A DNA stretch of 64,000 nucleotides from positions 310,001 to 374,000 of the forward strand of contig NHNY01000020.1 of the NCBI GenBank assembly GCA_002786065.1, in the 5' to 3' direction. Shown piece by piece: positions 41,123 to 52,367 of the stretch. This DNA is from Microcyclospora pomicola (Eukaryota; Ascomycota; Dothideomycetes; Capnodiales). A program made the position numbers and the translations under genes. Position 1 is the stretch's first letter. Each line of letters begins with the position of its first letter. The notes under the pieces are model-generated. The model was not told the DNA's origin and searched no databases. It worked only from the letters and a program-made list of their open reading frames with translations.

Positions 41123-41647
41123 TCAAACCCCCTTCTTCCGCCCCGTACACGTGAGCCGAAACGCCCTGGCATACTTCCCCTTCAGCCCAAACTTCCTCTG
41201 ACACCCGATGCGCGTCTGCATATCGCCCGCAGCCCAATACGTGCGCTTCCCACGCTTGACAGCCTGCCAATCGTTCGCCGGGTCGCGCGACCCGCCCGTG
41301 TCGCAGTTGGGGTCTGTGAAGACCATGGCGGTGCAGTTGCCCCAGTCGGTGAAGGTGGCGTTGGGGTACGGCGGGATGAAGCCGACCAGGAAGCTCAGGA
41401 AGCCCTCGCCGCGCTCCGTGGCGCTGTAGCACTGGCCCTCCGTGACCGTCCACGGCATCGAGGCGCCGTCGATCTCGGGCGTCTTTTGTATCGAGTGTAG
41501 GCATCGCTCGTGGTTGAAGCGGTACAGCGTCAGGGAGATGGGGGTGTGAGGCGCTGGGATGGGGGGCGGGACTTTTGGTGGAGCTGGGTTGTCGAGGGCT
41601 AGGACTAGCGGGAGGAGAGTGAGGAGGAGAGTTGGTGCGAAGAGCAT
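41123..41647 (-). CDS. Small secreted six-cysteine protein (174 aa)
   Basis: Not recognised by family. The N-terminus MLFAPTLLLTLLPLVLA is a good signal peptide with cleavage likely near residue 17. The mature part begins with a Pro-rich segment (PAPPKVPPPIPAPHTP). Six Cys lie at about 49, 73, 105, 115, 149 and 167, an even number suited to three disulfides. Two N-glycosylation sequons occur near 96 and 104. There is no membrane segment or GPI signal. The 5' half is G+C-rich. A TATATAG box on the minus strand sits about 185 bp upstream, near 41832-41838. Secretion is well supported; a role as a host-directed effector is only a possibility. Confidence 0.75.
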   Translation of the reverse strand: MLFAPTLLLTLLPLVLALDNPAPPKVPPPIPAPHTPISLTLYRFNHERCLHSIQKTPEIDGASMPWTVTEGQCYSATERGEGFLSFLVGFIPPYPNATFTDWGNCTAMVFTDPNCDTGGSRDPANDWQAVKRGKRTYWAAGDMQTRIGCQRKFGLKGKYARAFRLTCTGRKKGV

Positions 41648-42436
41648 CTTTGCGGTCGAGGTCGATGTTGTTGTTTGTAGTGGTAGTGCTGCTATGCTTT
41701 GCTTGCTGCTGATGGAAACCCAAGACGCCCTGAGCACTATCCTTGAGACTTTGACAGGAATGTGGATTTGTGGTGTTATTGATTTGGTAGCAGAGGAGAG
41801 TGTACAAGGGCCGGTGAGGAAGAGATGACCAGGTCTATATACCGTGATGTTGGCCTTAAGTGTCTTCATTATCTAGCTCATAGTCTCGTCATATGGGTCT
41901 TCTTGTCATTCGAAGTGGAGTGGCAACGCGCCCCTGAGGACAGTTACCACGACGTGTACTAAGCATGACGCCAGTGGAATCGGACCAGGAAGCCTTTAAT
42001 GGTCAGTAAGGGATGGAAAATACACCAGACTTGAACATGGTTGTTTGATATGTACAACTACTGCAGACGCCTTTTGCGACATGCATCTGCCATGTCTCGC
42101 TGATGAAGTGTAGTTTTGCGACCTCAAGCGCAGAATTACATAAGGCGTCGTATCATCATGAGCAACAGTGCCTCAATTGATCAGCGGCTCGTTCTCTGCC
42201 ACATTGGACCAACGAGGAAGCACGCCTCATTCATCTAAGCGTGACATCCCTGGGTGCGGCGAGCGGGCCTGAGACCCTTCCAGGGGCGTGTTGCTGCAAA
42301 CCCGCTTGCCTGTCCGAGGCAAGGATGTATTGCATTCAGCAACATCGATGCCTTGGCTCGCAGAGAGAATCTCGTCATACCAGTACAGGCTGGGCTTGAG
42401 AGTGCATGCTTTGTCAACGACATCATGCGGCTGTTC
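41648..42436. other. Intergenic: secreted-protein promoter and UBP2 3' side
   Basis: About 790 bp without a recognised gene, apart from the TATA-like site used by the secreted-protein gene. Confidence 0.45.
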
Positions 42437-45400
42437 CTACCACTTCTGCTCTGTGTCTGGTCGAGGCACATCCCAGCCGCCGCGCGGAGTGTCGTGTTCA
42501 TCAACAACCTGAGGATTGACTGTGTCTTTCATGTCCACGTCATGTATCTGAGATGTTGCACTGTGTGTCACCTCGTGGAAGGGTTCTAGCTGGCGACACA
42601 CAGGCTGAAAGACTTGGTCCTTCAACTCATCTCTGACGTATACTGCGTAGGTCGGGGTGGGGATACGCTTGCCGGGCCGGGATGTATAGATGTCTTGTAG
42701 GTCGGTGACTGCTTCGACTGTCTCATCGTTGTATTTACGCCAAGTATCATTGGCGAAGTCATGGATATAGATCCAATAATGCCCGCCGCCACCACCACCT
42801 TGATGCATGAAAACCGCAGCTAGACGGTATTTTAGGCTTCTGAGGTCGTCGAATCGACCTTGGAGCTTCCGTTCTAGACCGTTCCTCTCCTTGTCGATTG
42901 CGGTATGTCGTTCCAGCATTTGTGCTGAGTCCGATTGCAGCATCTCAGGTAAGTCTGCGGGAACCTCGATAGCGCCAGCGCCAATTTCTTCGAGCAACTT
43001 ATTAGCGTCCTGGACGTGTTGTTGAAGATACTTGGCGGTCTCCGCGAGTGTATCCGGAGCATCGAGACCAACAGAAGTCTGCACAAGGGCTTGCTTTTCG
43101 TCCTTAAGGCACTGGATCTGTCTTCGAAGGTCCCAACAGTCTCTTCTTCGATCCAGAACGCTGGGGTGCGAGTCATCGGCATAGCGATCAAGGTACAACT
43201 CGTCTTCGAGCTTGACAAGCTGCTCCGCCTTTTGGTTGTTTCCATTTTCATCACGGAAGCTTCTTGGAATAGCGACCTGGAAAACAGAAGGAAATTTCGA
43301 GATGCTCTTGTATGTATCCTTGTCGCCAACATCGGCTTGCAGGTCGAAGTAGCGATCAAGCGCGGTATACAGATCGGTGTCCTCGGTCGGAACCTGAAGT
43401 TGGATGTGAATATCCGACACCTTCTTGGCTTTGGACGTTTTGTTTCCTGGAACATCCTCGCTTTCCATCATTCCGATCAGAAAGATGTCTCGGAGGTCGT
43501 CCACTTGCTCTTCGTCCACCTGGTCAACCCCAGTGGGCTCGATACCGGCCCGTAAACGGGTCATCACCTTGTCAAGGACATCGTTAACGTCTTGTTGGTT
43601 CCTGACTCTTTCGTCTGCCAGGGCCAACTTTTCGGCTGTTTTGTCATTATCCAGGCTTGTAGGTCGTGGTGGCGGAGTTGGGCCGGCTTCCGGCTCGTCC
43701 TTCTGCGGCTCACGACCTGGCGATGGCGGAGGTGTGAGGGGCGTCTCCGCATTTACCATATTCACGTCGCCATTTTTGTTCTGTGTTGTGGCGTCATTGA
43801 CATCTGGCTTGTCACTGTCATGAGTGGTGTCCGCTGTCTCATCGAGAAGATGATAGTCGGCTAGATCCAAGAATGTCCGCTTGATGAGGTCGTTCTCAGG
43901 CTTGACGCTGAAGCCTGGGTCCTTGATCATGTGTTCGAACAGTGCTTTGAGGTACTCCGCATATTGTTGCCCGCTTTGAACCTCTGCAGATTTCAGATAT
44001 ACTCCGTTGACTCGGTGGCGTTTCGCAAGTTCTTGACCTGTAAATTTGTGGTCGTCGAAATTGAGCACAATCTGTCGGAAGGGCTCAATGCTGAAGTAAT
44101 ACTGCAGAAGACTGTTCAAGTAGCAGGTGTTACCGTGGCTTGTGAGACCGACCGGCCAGGTCTCAGGCGGAGGCCTGTCAGAGGTAAACCCGCCCTCCAA
44201 GGCAGCCTCGATAGTTTTTATTGCCCTTTCTGTGATGTCCCCCGGCCTGTCTTCTCTCGCGTTAGAGAAGACAATCGCCAGAAGTTCAGGATTAAGGCTT
44301 TTCACAGAATCAGTAATGTTCAGATGCCGTAGTGCTTCGTCCACGCTCATTGAGTTCGCTTCAGCATTTCCCGCAAGGTAGCTCTTCAGGTAGTTACTAC
44401 CACGAGCATTTGCTATCACCGTCACAGCTTGTCGACCAATTTCTTGGTTAGCCGAGCTCTCGGCATTCTAGTGCAAAGGTCAGCATTTCTCCTTGTCCGG
44501 CGTGAAGTTATTCCCTCGGTAGAAAGACTGAACTCACTCTGACTGCAACCACTGCAATAATGGCATCGTCGGGCGAGTCTTTGCTTAATCCGTTGCCGAG
44601 CCAAGTCAAAGCATCGTCATATGTCTCCAGAGCCTGTCGCGATGCTCTGATCAACTTCTGACTACCCCTGCTTGCTCCTATCTTCCACAGTGCTTGCTTT
44701 GCTTCTTCTGCTGCATGAGGGCTCAAGTCTCCCAGCACTGCTTGGAAATAGTCCAAGATGCGATCGTCAGATTGTTGTCGAGCAGAATCTGGAATGTGAA
44801 GCAGCTTATATGCTCGGTTGATGTCACGCCGGCTAATCATATCTTGCGACTGCATCGTGGCAACTTTGAGTTGCATTTCTTCCGTCGCACGGGCATCTGC
44901 GAGCACTTGAAGGCACTCGAAGTAGTAGGGCTGCAACGAAGGATCCAAGTCGAGTTGTCGGTCGAAAGCGAAGATAATGAGCTTATCTGCAAAGTCTGCA
45001 AGTATTCCAAGGCTTGCAAAATATCTAGACGAAGTGTCAGTGCTGCTGTAGGCCCATTGACTTGGAGAGGAGAAGAACCATACGGCAGGACGTCGTTTGA
45101 TACTCCTGACCGTCTTGACGGCAAGCACCGTGGATCTGTTTCACCTCATTAGTGTACGCTTGGATATGGCCTGCATGAGACCAACTTACATCCTTGCGCC
45201 GCAAGCATGCGCTCTATGTCGTGATTTGCAGAGCTCCAAACTTCCACGTTATTAGGCATTACAAATCCATTCTCTGCTGCCTGTTTATACATTAAAGCAA
45301 GCAATTCGAAATCAACGTCCTCGAGTAGCTCGCGCTGAGAGCTACCGTCCGCTTCAAATGGATCAGGGGTCATTTGGGTTGTTGGTAGATCCCACATTTC

Positions 45401-46189
45401 TGCCTATCTGAGGTGTGAGCATGAGTTCTCTGCGTGCATTGTCTAGACCAACCATACCGCATATATGAAGCCCAAACGTTCCAATAGCACCTTGCAGTCC
45501 TCGCCCATCCAACCGCACGACTCCATGAAGCGCTTGTTGTTCGCGGGGAATGAGCGCTTGGTGTGTGTTGGTGACAAAGAATCCAGCACGTATTTCCGTA
45601 ATCTGGTCAAAGTCTCCATGGGCGTGGCCTGCCGTAGGCCTTCTCTGGATGGGTCCCGCTTCACAATATCCTCGTAGCGGCTCTTGAGTCTCTCGGGATT
45701 GATAAGTAGATCTACGTCCGGAGACATGAGTCTCGGCTGTCGGTAGCTAATGTGCAGAACGGCCTGACATGTTAAAGCAGAACATCGCCATGCGTATCTT
45801 ATGCGCGTATTCAATGTAATGTCCTGTGCTGGTAGTCGTTGGAAGGTATGTAATGGCCAATCCGAGTTTGGACACACGTCGGTCGATCCGGTGTAATTCA
45901 TATGTATATCCGCATGCATTCTACACCTCTTACACACCATCGCCAGCTTGTATTGGGTCGTATGGTCGGCTCTCGAGTCCAGCGGCGGCTGCCTGCTCTG
46001 GGCAGGTTTGCTAGTATAGTCATGTTTGCAGCTGCTGAGATGCGGTGCGAGCGGCGGACCTTCGCCTACGGGCGGTGGATGGTGAGCAAGGACGTTGCCA
46101 GTGCTGGTATTGACAGGATCGAAGACGAGGAAATCTTGGTAGATTTTTGGCGCGGTCTTTGCTGGCCCTTCTAGAGGACGAAAGGCCAT
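42437..46189 (-). CDS. UBP2: Ubiquitin-specific protease, UBP2-like (5 exons, 1171 aa)
   Basis: Deubiquitinating cysteine protease of the Ubp2/USP25-28 type; yeast Ubp2 trims K63-linked chains and works with Rsp5/Rup1. Exons are 46189-45458, 45403-45190, 45135-45084, 45024-44538 and 44467-42437; introns are 54, 54, 59 and 70 bp. The start MAFRPLEGPAKTAPKIYQDF is followed by a Cys/His-rich part (MVCKRCRMHADIHMN.., CSALTCQAVLHI). Helical regions run through exons 2-4, where the splices restore GYPRCLPSRRSGVSNDVLPY and FASLGILADFADKL. The catalytic Cys box is GLTSHGNTCYLNSLLQYYF with Cys about 610; the His box is GGGGHYWIYIHDF with His about 1058. A large D/E/P-rich insert separates the two, as in Ubp2. 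The exon-3 path is the least certain. Confidence 0.87.
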
Positions 46190-47825
46190 ACCTGTAGAGC
46201 TATGGCGGCTGTGGAGTCCGTAGGCAACGCAGCTAGGTCGGGATAACGCAGTTTCCAGCAGATTTGGCGCTCAGCGGCATGGAAAGATGTGTGCAGAAGG
46301 TATGGTCCTGACAGAGGCAGATGCCTCGTGGCTCAGGATTGGAGAAAAGAACAACAGAGGTGAATAGGCATGACTTCAATGTTCACATGACAATAGCTAG
46401 GCAAGCACATGCGCGCGGTTGTGCTAGCGTTTCAGGCACGCGCGCAAACATCATCGCCGGATTCAGGTGTCATGAATGCCGCCACTGTCCTTACCCTCAT
46501 CCTCAACTGCATTGCAAACGAACATGTTGATCAACTTGCTCCGTCTGTGTTGTGACAATCCATCATGCATGAGACATTGGACACATGTGCGCGTTGCTGA
46601 GCGTCCTGGTGGTCTGGTAGATCGGTGCTGGCTGCAAGTGACCCCCACCCCAAATTGTTAACCAGGACGAGTGAGTTGGTATAGTCAGGTACTCTCATTC
46701 TCGGACTTCCGAGTTATATACAAGAAGATCTGATCAGGCATGAGACAGAAACCAGTCTAGGACCACTTCGGCAGGACATTTCCATACTGTATCCTGAAAC
46801 TAAACATTGACGTGTTTGCCACCACATCGAAGCCACCCAGGTTCAGCAGCTTTTCTACCTAGGGGACATCACATCCCCAATCGTCCTCACAATGTTGGAA
46901 GAGGACGGGTAGCTCCTCTCACAGTTGTCAACGGTCGAGACTGATTTACAACACATCTACCACCAATGCCGCCACATGTATCTACGTATGCCCGTTGCTC
47001 AGTATTTGGCATCAGCCGACACTGCTGTAGAAACATAGACATCGAAGACGAGTCCATCCTCTCGTCATACCGGCTGGAGATTCCAAAGAACATCAAGATC
47101 AATCGTTCCTTTACAGGTCTTATGGTAGATTCATTCATCACCAAGCTTCAACATCGTCGGATGGTCGGAAAATATGTAGTGACCTTTCGAAAGCAGGAGC
47201 GATATCCGATCAGACTCGCACAGTCTTGTAGTTCAAGTGTCTACACAGTAAGATACACAACGAAATCGAATGAAGCTACCCTTCTAGGCGATTGAGTGAG
47301 CTAGTCGGCTATCTAGAAGCTAGATTGGAGGTCGCACAATAGCCATGTGGCGATCAGTTACCACTCCGCAGAATCTGGCAGCAGTAGCCGCACTATAAAC
47401 ACCAAACGAACAGGCAGGCGAGCGCTAGAGTAACACAATGAAGGCAACGAAGCGAAGCAAAGTCCGTTCCATAGAGGTTTGCAGATGGGAGTCAGCGTTG
47501 GCGCCTGATTTTGTCGCTGAAAGGGGCACCGATCGTCGTCCTTGTTACTTCCCTTCATACAGGTGTGCATTGTGCCTCACGATGTCTGTACCAATCACTT
47601 CAGCTACTGCCATGAACTGCTTGCTGCTCAATATCCATGTGCTGTACCCTGCCTCGTCTCACATGCAGGGAGATCCACAAAGGCCTCTGGTTGCCTGGGA
47701 CCTGTCACGTGCAGCAAACATTCTGAGGGCATATAATCTCTGTAACCACCATCAAGTGAGGTCAAACACATCCCAATCACACCTCAACCTCCCCACTACA
47801 TACCATCAAATCGAACTTCTGAAAC
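46190..47825. other. Intergenic stretch between UBP2 and the CON-10-like gene
   Basis: About 1.6 kb between divergent genes. The longest ATG frame is 46966-47295 (109 codons) without recognisable features. No repeats or RNA genes seen. Confidence 0.4.
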
Positions 47826-48283
47826 ATGTCTGCTCCTCAGGGAAACACCAACCCCGGCAACTTTGCCAACCGTCCTACTGAAGAGGTCAAGGCCATTGCC
47901 AGCATGGGCGGCAAGGCGTCTCACGGTGGCGGAGAGGTATGTTGCTTGTCTTGACTTGAACTGAGAGAGACAAGTACTGACGGCATCCAAAGCAGGAGAC
48001 CGGCGCTCAACCTGGCCGCAACCCAGATGGTACTTTCACCAAGGGCTCTGAGGCTGCCAAGGAGGCCGGGCACCTTGGAGGACTTCACTCGCACGACAAC
48101 GATGGCAAGGAGGAGAAGGTGAGTGCCTGCTCCGGCTGCTAGAGGAGACGACGTCTGCAGGCTTTTATACTGATTCGCGATTCATTGACACAGGACAACG
48201 GCCGCCGTGCTGATGGAACTTTCTTGCCCGGCTCCGAGGCTGCTAAGGAGGCTGGCCACAAGGGTGGCGCGGCTTCTACTTAG
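47826..48283 (+). CDS. CON-10-like KGG-repeat stress/conidiation protein (3 exons, 107 aa)
   Basis: Small hydrophilic protein of the conidiation-specific CON-10 type with KGG stress repeats. Exons are 47826-47936, 47996-48118 and 48194-48283; introns are 59 and 75 bp, all phase 0. The N-terminus MSAPQGNTNPGNFANRPTEE and VKAIASMGGKASHGGGE is diagnostic. Two further repeats follow in exons 2 and 3: PDGTFTKGSEAAKEAGHLGG and ADGTFLPGSEAAKEAGHKGG. Each exon carries one repeat unit, which suggests growth by exon duplication. Family members are made in conidia or under stress and light; the promoter here shows no named site. Confidence 0.9.
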
Positions 48284-48463
48284 AGCTGAAGGACGAGGTC
48301 GGCGATGCACTCTTATTTCTCGTGCCCTGCAAGTCAAGTCCACTCAACCACGAAAGGTTCCACTCGAGCCAAATTTCAGGGCATAGCCACGATCTGTGCA
48401 TAGAAGCAGCATTCCTTAGGTCTTCTAGTCAGATTGTGTGTTCAGGAGCTTCCTATAGCCACT

Positions 48464-49864
48464 TCAATCCAACACATCATCCCTCAGAGCGAATGCTTGC
48501 TTCATCATCTCGTCCGTCCTGTTTCGTATCGCGTCGTGGAACATAGCATTAGTGGCAAACATCTTGCAGCCCCTGATCGCCTTGGCCGTTTCACTGCCCA
48601 GCCCAAAGTCCACACACATATCGTCTATGTAGCTCACTGCATAGACGGGGACCTCGTTCTTCGCCAGCTGCTGTCTGTCAAAGAGCGGAGGCCAGTCTGC
48701 ATCCTGCGCTACCATCTCTGCGACATCTTGTACTTTGGCCAGTTCTGGATAGTCCTCGAACATGCTAGGAAAGATCATCTCGCCAGTAAAGTAGACCGGG
48801 CTCTCGTCGCCTGGCGCTTTATCCAGCGCAAATGCTGGGAACTCCTGTATGACTCGCTCAGCGGACCACTTCGGTGCGGTTCCCTCGCAATAGATTGGTT
48901 CGTGCATGACCGCGTAGAGTATGTTTTCGTCGAACCCTGAGGTCTGGTCGATGGCTGCAAGCGTCGGGCGCGTAAGGTGTCCAAAGGCCTCGATATCGAA
49001 ATTCGCTTGAAGCACGATGTCGTGCACTTTATCAAGCCCGCCATGTCCAAGAAAGAGGATGCCTATCTGCCGGAAGCGCCGACGTGTGAGCCGTCCCTCG
49101 GATGGAAGCTTGATTTTGCCATCACCAAAACGCTGGAGATAGTGTAGAATCGTCTTGACGCGTGCGATGTCTTCAGGAAACTTGCGATAGTAAGCATCGT
49201 TGCGCTCGGCGACACGAGGTAAGAGACGACGATAGACTTCATCCGGCGATTTCACGAGTGGTTGTAGACCACCGAAGAGGAAGCTCTCTCGTAGACCCTC
49301 TGGATAGAAGGAGAGATAAGTAACAGAGCAGAAACCTCCAAACGATTGGCCCATGATGCTCCACTTCTGTTCCTCTGGAGGATAGTCGACTGTAAGTGCC
49401 TGGCGGATGGCCTCACAATCACGCACAATACTGTCTGCACGATAGAGCTTCAGGTATTGTGCTTGCACGTCGTTATAGCCACGCATCTGGAGGGTCGAGG
49501 CTGTTATCGGAGAGCTCAAGCCTGTACCTCTGGAGTCCATTAACAGTAGCTGGTAGCCCCGATCCAGCACGGTCTGTGTGATTGCTGTCTGCTGAGGAGG
49601 CCGACATGGAAATCCCGGGCCGCCCTGGAGAAAACACATCCATGGCAGTTGATCTGAAGCTTTGGTGGGTTCGGGGACGATGGCGTTGTCGTGCTTTTTC
49701 ACGCTACGTGCGAAGATCCGTATGGTTCCAGCGTTGGGCTTGGAGTAGTCCTTGGGCACATCGAACCAGTGTTCCGTCACGTTTAGGCGGCCACCGGCTT
49801 GGTATGATCGCTGGCTTACGATCTTCGCCGGCGCCACCTTGCTCATGATCCTTGGTAAGGACAT
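48464..49864 (-). CDS. Proline iminopeptidase-like serine hydrolase, S33 (466 aa)
   Basis: Alpha/beta hydrolase of peptidase family S33 that likely removes N-terminal proline from peptides. Single exon. Signature oxyanion motif LQGGPGFPC at about 79-87, LLLMDSRGTGLSSP at about 107-119, and nucleophile GQSFGGFCS with Ser174. The acid/base pair is near SYIDDMCVD and MFHDAI at the C-terminus. There is no signal peptide, so it is cytosolic. The open frame reaches 49927 without an ATG; MSLPRIMSKVAP at 49864 is the first ATG. Convergent with the CON-10-like gene (180 bp between stops) and divergent from KEL3. Confidence 0.9.
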   Translation of the reverse strand: MSLPRIMSKVAPAKIVSQRSYQAGGRLNVTEHWFDVPKDYSKPNAGTIRIFARSVKKHDNAIVPEPTKASDQLPWMCFLQGGPGFPCRPPQQTAITQTVLDRGYQLLLMDSRGTGLSSPITASTLQMRGYNDVQAQYLKLYRADSIVRDCEAIRQALTVDYPPEEQKWSIMGQSFGGFCSVTYLSFYPEGLRESFLFGGLQPLVKSPDEVYRRLLPRVAERNDAYYRKFPEDIARVKTILHYLQRFGDGKIKLPSEGRLTRRRFRQIGILFLGHGGLDKVHDIVLQANFDIEAFGHLTRPTLAAIDQTSGFDENILYAVMHEPIYCEGTAPKWSAERVIQEFPAFALDKAPGDESPVYFTGEMIFPSMFEDYPELAKVQDVAEMVAQDADWPPLFDRQQLAKNEVPVYAVSYIDDMCVDFGLGSETAKAIRGCKMFATNAMFHDAIRNRTDEMMKQAFALRDDVLD

Positions 49865-50269
49865 CAAGTGTATTTTGTGATGATGAAATGGGGCTGGGTA
49901 CGGTCTGGCTTCCACGAAGAAGCTCAACGATCAACAATCCGACTCACTGCACGACCTCTGGGATGATGTCAAGTGCTTAGAGCAGCAGCTTATCGCATGC
50001 GTTGGCCTCTTTTGATGTTCACGTTGGCCTGGTTCATGCACCGTCCAGCAATGATGATGGATGGGATGATGTAGGGGAAGTCAAGGCAAAAGGAAGCGTA
50101 AGACCACCACCACATGCACACAGACTTGTGACCACTTGCGACGCTAGATGTAGAACTACTGCAACTTTTGCACCCACTACTTTCTAACACAAAACATACC
50201 TATGTCTTGAGTTGTCGCACTCCTTTCGCTGCTGATCGACATCGAATCATCGCAGCGACATATTCAAGC
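49865..50269. promoter_or_regulatory. Divergent promoter region of iminopeptidase and KEL3
   Basis: 405 bp between start codons of divergent genes; no specific site recognised. Confidence 0.45.
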
Positions 50270-52294
50270 ATGGCCAAAGACGCCAAGAAGAAGAAGGCGG
50301 AGAAAAAAGCCAGAGTTGCAGCCAAGGTCGAAAAGAAAGAAAAGAAGGCCACTAAAAAGCAGGGCAAGAAGAAAGACGACGACGACAGTGATGCCGAAGA
50401 TGCAGATCTGGATCAAATCCTTGCGGAATATCAGAAACAGCAAGAACAGTATCTCAAAGTAACAGAATCAACCGCCAGCCCACCATCTCCTAGAGCATCT
50501 GCTACACTCGTTCCCTCTCCCAGTAACAGCAGCGAACTCTTCCTCTTTGGCGGAGAATACTTCAATGGTGCCTTGGCTACCTTCTTCAACGATCTATACG
50601 TGTATAAAGCCAACTCTGACACGTGGCGAAAGGTCCAATCACCTAACTCGCCGTTACCTCGCAGTGGACATGCAATGTGCCAAGGTGGCAACGGAGGGGG
50701 CATTTATCTCTTCGGAGGAGAGTTCTCAAGCCCCAAGCAGGGGACCTTCTATCACTACAACGATTTTTGGCGGCTTGAGCCAAGCTCTAGGGAGTGGACG
50801 AAGGTTGAAGGCAAGCATGGCCCCCCTGCGAGGAGTGGCCACCGCATGACATACTGGAGACAATACATTGTGCTCTTTGGCGGCTTTCAGGACACGAGCC
50901 AACAGACTAAGTACCTGCAGGACGTGTGGCTTTACGATACGCAGAAGTTTAGCTGGCATTGCCCTGTACTACCTCCTGCTTCTGGTAAGCCGGATGCAAG
51001 ATCCTCATTCTCGCTGCTCCCTCATGAATCTGGAGCTGTGCTATATGGCGGCTATTCGCGCGTAAAGGTCAACACAACTTCCAAAGCCACCAAAGGTGGT
51101 CGCACAAGCTCGCGTGTGACAATGAAACCGGTGATTCATCAAGATACTTGGTTCCTTCGCATCACTCCCCCACCAGCGGACGCCTCCGCAAATACGTTAC
51201 CGACGGTTCGATGGGAACGTCGTAAACGCCCTGTCAATATACCACAGCCTGCTCGTGCCGGAGTGACTATGGCGCATCACAAAGGTCGTGGCATATGCTT
51301 TGGGGGCGTGCATGATGTTGAGGAGAGTGAGGAAGGCATCGATAGCGAATTCTTCAACCAGCTTCACGCCTACACCATTGACCGTAATCGATTCTTCTCT
51401 CTGGCGCTTCGGCGACCTCGTACCTCTCAAAAGCGGAGCGGTCCTGCAGAAAGAAACAGGCGCGGACGAGGCAAAGCTGACGAGGAAGAGCTACTGCGTA
51501 ACCTTGCCTTGATCGAAAACAGAGGCTCGATCGAGGACGTTGCGATGACGGACGCCTCTTCAGTGGCCCCACAAGATGATGAAGACCAGCCTGAGCAGAT
51601 AGAAAAGCCTACGCTGTGGGAATATCCTCACCCACGGTTCAATGCGGCCTGTGCTGTGCAAGAAGATACGCTGTACATCTTCGGAGGCACCTTCGAGAAA
51701 GGCGACCGTGAATATACATTCGATGAGATGTGGGCCATTGACCTCGGTAAGTTGGATGGTGTGAAGGAGGTCTTCAAGCGCGAGATCCAGGACTGGCAAG
51801 GTAGCGAGGATGAGGAGAGTGACGAAGAAGATGAGGAAGATGAAGACGAAGAAGGCTCTGCTTCCGAAGAAGATGGCGATGATGATGGGCCTGGCACTCC
51901 AGCGACGTCTGTTGCCACCGATCCTACTCCAGCCGACGAGCCTGAGGTCGAGGCGGATCAGGAGGAAGCGCCTGAGCCACAAGATAAGCTTCCACATCCT
52001 CGACCCTTCGAGTCCTTACGCGACTTCTTCGCACGAACTTCCAACGAATGGCAGGACACCGTGCTGGAAGCTATGAAGTACAAGCGGGGTGTGACGGTCG
52101 AGAACACAGGCATCAAAGAGATTCGAAAGCAGGCCTTCGAGGCGGCAGAGAGCAAGTGGTGGAATGTACGTGAAGAGATCCAGGCCTTGGAAGACGAACA
52201 GGAGGCAGCAGGTATTGGCGAGGTAGTCAGTCTTGCGGACCGAGGTGGTGGAGAGGGCGGTGGCGGAGGTGGAGGCGCGGGCAGAAGAAGATAA
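50270..52294 (+). CDS. KEL3: Kelch-repeat protein KEL3/KLHDC4-like (674 aa)
   Basis: Cytosolic beta-propeller protein of unknown exact role; the yeast relative is Kel3. Single exon. The Lys-rich start is MAKDAKKKKAEKKARVAAKV. Kelch blades begin near residue 75 (ELFLFGGEYFNGALATFFND, GIYLFGGEFSSPKQGTF, YIVLFGGFQDTSQQTKYLQD, GAVLYGGYSRVKV, ICFGGVHDVEES, LYIFGGTFEKGDREYTFDEM). An acidic run near 520-545 precedes a conserved C-terminal segment (LRDFFARTSNEWQDTVLEAM, KRGVTVENTGIKEIRKQAFE), which distinguishes KEL3/KLHDC4 from other kelch proteins. It ends with a Gly-rich tail. The stop is 73 bp from the convergent DHR2 stop. Confidence 0.92.
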   Translation: MAKDAKKKKAEKKARVAAKVEKKEKKATKKQGKKKDDDDSDAEDADLDQILAEYQKQQEQYLKVTESTASPPSPRASATLVPSPSNSSELFLFGGEYFNGALATFFNDLYVYKANSDTWRKVQSPNSPLPRSGHAMCQGGNGGGIYLFGGEFSSPKQGTFYHYNDFWRLEPSSREWTKVEGKHGPPARSGHRMTYWRQYIVLFGGFQDTSQQTKYLQDVWLYDTQKFSWHCPVLPPASGKPDARSSFSLLPHESGAVLYGGYSRVKVNTTSKATKGGRTSSRVTMKPVIHQDTWFLRITPPPADASANTLPTVRWERRKRPVNIPQPARAGVTMAHHKGRGICFGGVHDVEESEEGIDSEFFNQLHAYTIDRNRFFSLALRRPRTSQKRSGPAERNRRGRGKADEEELLRNLALIENRGSIEDVAMTDASSVAPQDDEDQPEQIEKPTLWEYPHPRFNAACAVQEDTLYIFGGTFEKGDREYTFDEMWAIDLGKLDGVKEVFKREIQDWQGSEDEESDEEDEEDEDEEGSASEEDGDDDGPGTPATSVATDPTPADEPEVEADQEEAPEPQDKLPHPRPFESLRDFFARTSNEWQDTVLEAMKYKRGVTVENTGIKEIRKQAFEAAESKWWNVREEIQALEDEQEAAGIGEVVSLADRGGGEGGGGGGGAGRRR

Positions 52295-52367
52295 AAGTAC
52301 AGACCTCAATGCCCTGCTGTCTACAGATATGCGATACGAACACCGCTCTTCAATGAATTGTATGAGT

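Noticed and set aside
46966-47295. 109-codon plus-strand ATG frame
   Set aside because: No recognisable feature, no splice partners and no supporting promoter signal; length is within chance.
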